Assembly (NCBI GenBank): GCA_036733285.1
Contig: DAINAU010000001.1
Location: 31,464 to 95,463, forward strand
DNA: 64,000 nucleotides
Direction of reading: 5' to 3'
Source: JAGOBX01 sp036733285
Lineage (GTDB): Bacteria; JAGOBX01
A program made the translations under genes and the position numbers. Below the pieces are notes generated by a model that made no database searches, had not been told where the DNA came from, and saw only the letters and a list, made by a program, of their open reading frames with translations. Positions 63,850-64,000 of this stretch are shown piece after piece. Each line of letters begins with the position of its first letter. Position 1 is the first letter of the stretch.

Positions 63850-64000
63850 ATGAACGGATTACTTTATCAGCATCCATTAATCTATAGATTTGTTTGTAAT
63901 TTATATTATGGAAAAAGATGGTCTTTTAGATATGAAGAAGCGATAAAATATCACTGCTGTCCAAAAAAAATTTACAAATCCCAAGGCAACTCTAACTGTT
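63850..64000 (+). CDS. Partial gene of the polysaccharide cluster, product uncertain
   Basis: 50 codons are visible before the window ends: MNGLLYQHPLIYRFVCNLYYG followed by KRWSFRYEEAIKYH. This resembles the N-terminus of class I SAM methyltransferases found in polysaccharide clusters, but the core motif is outside the window. It directly follows the glycosyltransferase stop. An A8 run at 63963 could hide a frameshift. Confidence 0.45.
   Translation, partial: MNGLLYQHPLIYRFVCNLYYGKRWSFRYEEAIKYHCCPKKIYKSQGNSNC

Overview
The window is low-G+C, densely packed bacterial DNA. The envelope looks Gram-negative-like: several lipoproteins with lipobox Cys residues, a PBP4-type D-Ala-D-Ala carboxypeptidase, a CreD-family inner-membrane protein, a SPOR protein and a pseudopilin. 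I cannot name a phylum from the sequence. No rRNA, tRNA or CRISPR array was seen. Most genes lie on the minus strand in tight operons with frequent ATGA overlaps.

Layout. (1) 1-8617, minus strand: a five-gene operon encoding a PhnD-like lipoprotein, a membrane histidine kinase, two tandem PNPase-like proteins and a GAF-GGDEF diguanylate cyclase that runs off the window. Both PNPase-like proteins have lost the phosphate- and metal-binding residues of the active RNase PH domain, so they are probably pseudo-enzymes embedded in a signalling operon. This is the most novel coding locus here. (2) 8618-9494: a hairpin-rich intergenic region. (3) 9495-13144: a BcgI-like restriction-modification pair, followed by cobQ. 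(4) 20503-14700, minus strand: recA, fapA-like, coaE, SPOR protein, pgi. (5) 23944-20816, minus strand: a second restriction-modification system with two methyltransferases and a probable endonuclease. (6) 24021-32699: DUF2062 protein, dacB-like carboxypeptidase, YkgJ-like protein, an orphan ABC-type binding lipoprotein, a secreted amidotransferase-like protein, an amidohydrolase, a GT-C glycosyltransferase and an unlisted 51-residue membrane peptide. (7) 32775-38181: an unknown membrane protein, a nuclease-like conserved hypothetical, a pseudogene scrap, a Ca2+ P-type ATPase and an odd Phd/MobA-like fusion. (8) 44281-38277: a chemosensory operon with a split CheA, a divergent MCP and a coiled-coil membrane protein, but no CheY, CheR or CheB. 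(9) 44464-48429, plus strand: acpP, mscS, ribD, queD, queE. (10) 48478-53191: an orphan ORF, a tandem rhodanese, nfo and valS. (11) 53671-57521: an orphan binding lipoprotein, a radical SAM protein, a CreD-like protein and a pseudopilin. (12) typA, then an IS66 double relic, then the start of a surface-polysaccharide cluster (two DegT-type aminotransferases, a GT2 glycosyltransferase and a partial gene).

The intergenic regions carry a second unusual signal. Three copies of one element (near 9.4, 30.6 and 57.6 kb) differ by the presence or absence of whole hairpin modules. An array near 9 kb holds hairpin-GAATTT units in both orientations with compensatory base changes. Near 57.8 kb a perfect three-way-junction fold lies beside one of the three copies. 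Together they suggest a family of modular palindromic repeats that insert into one another.
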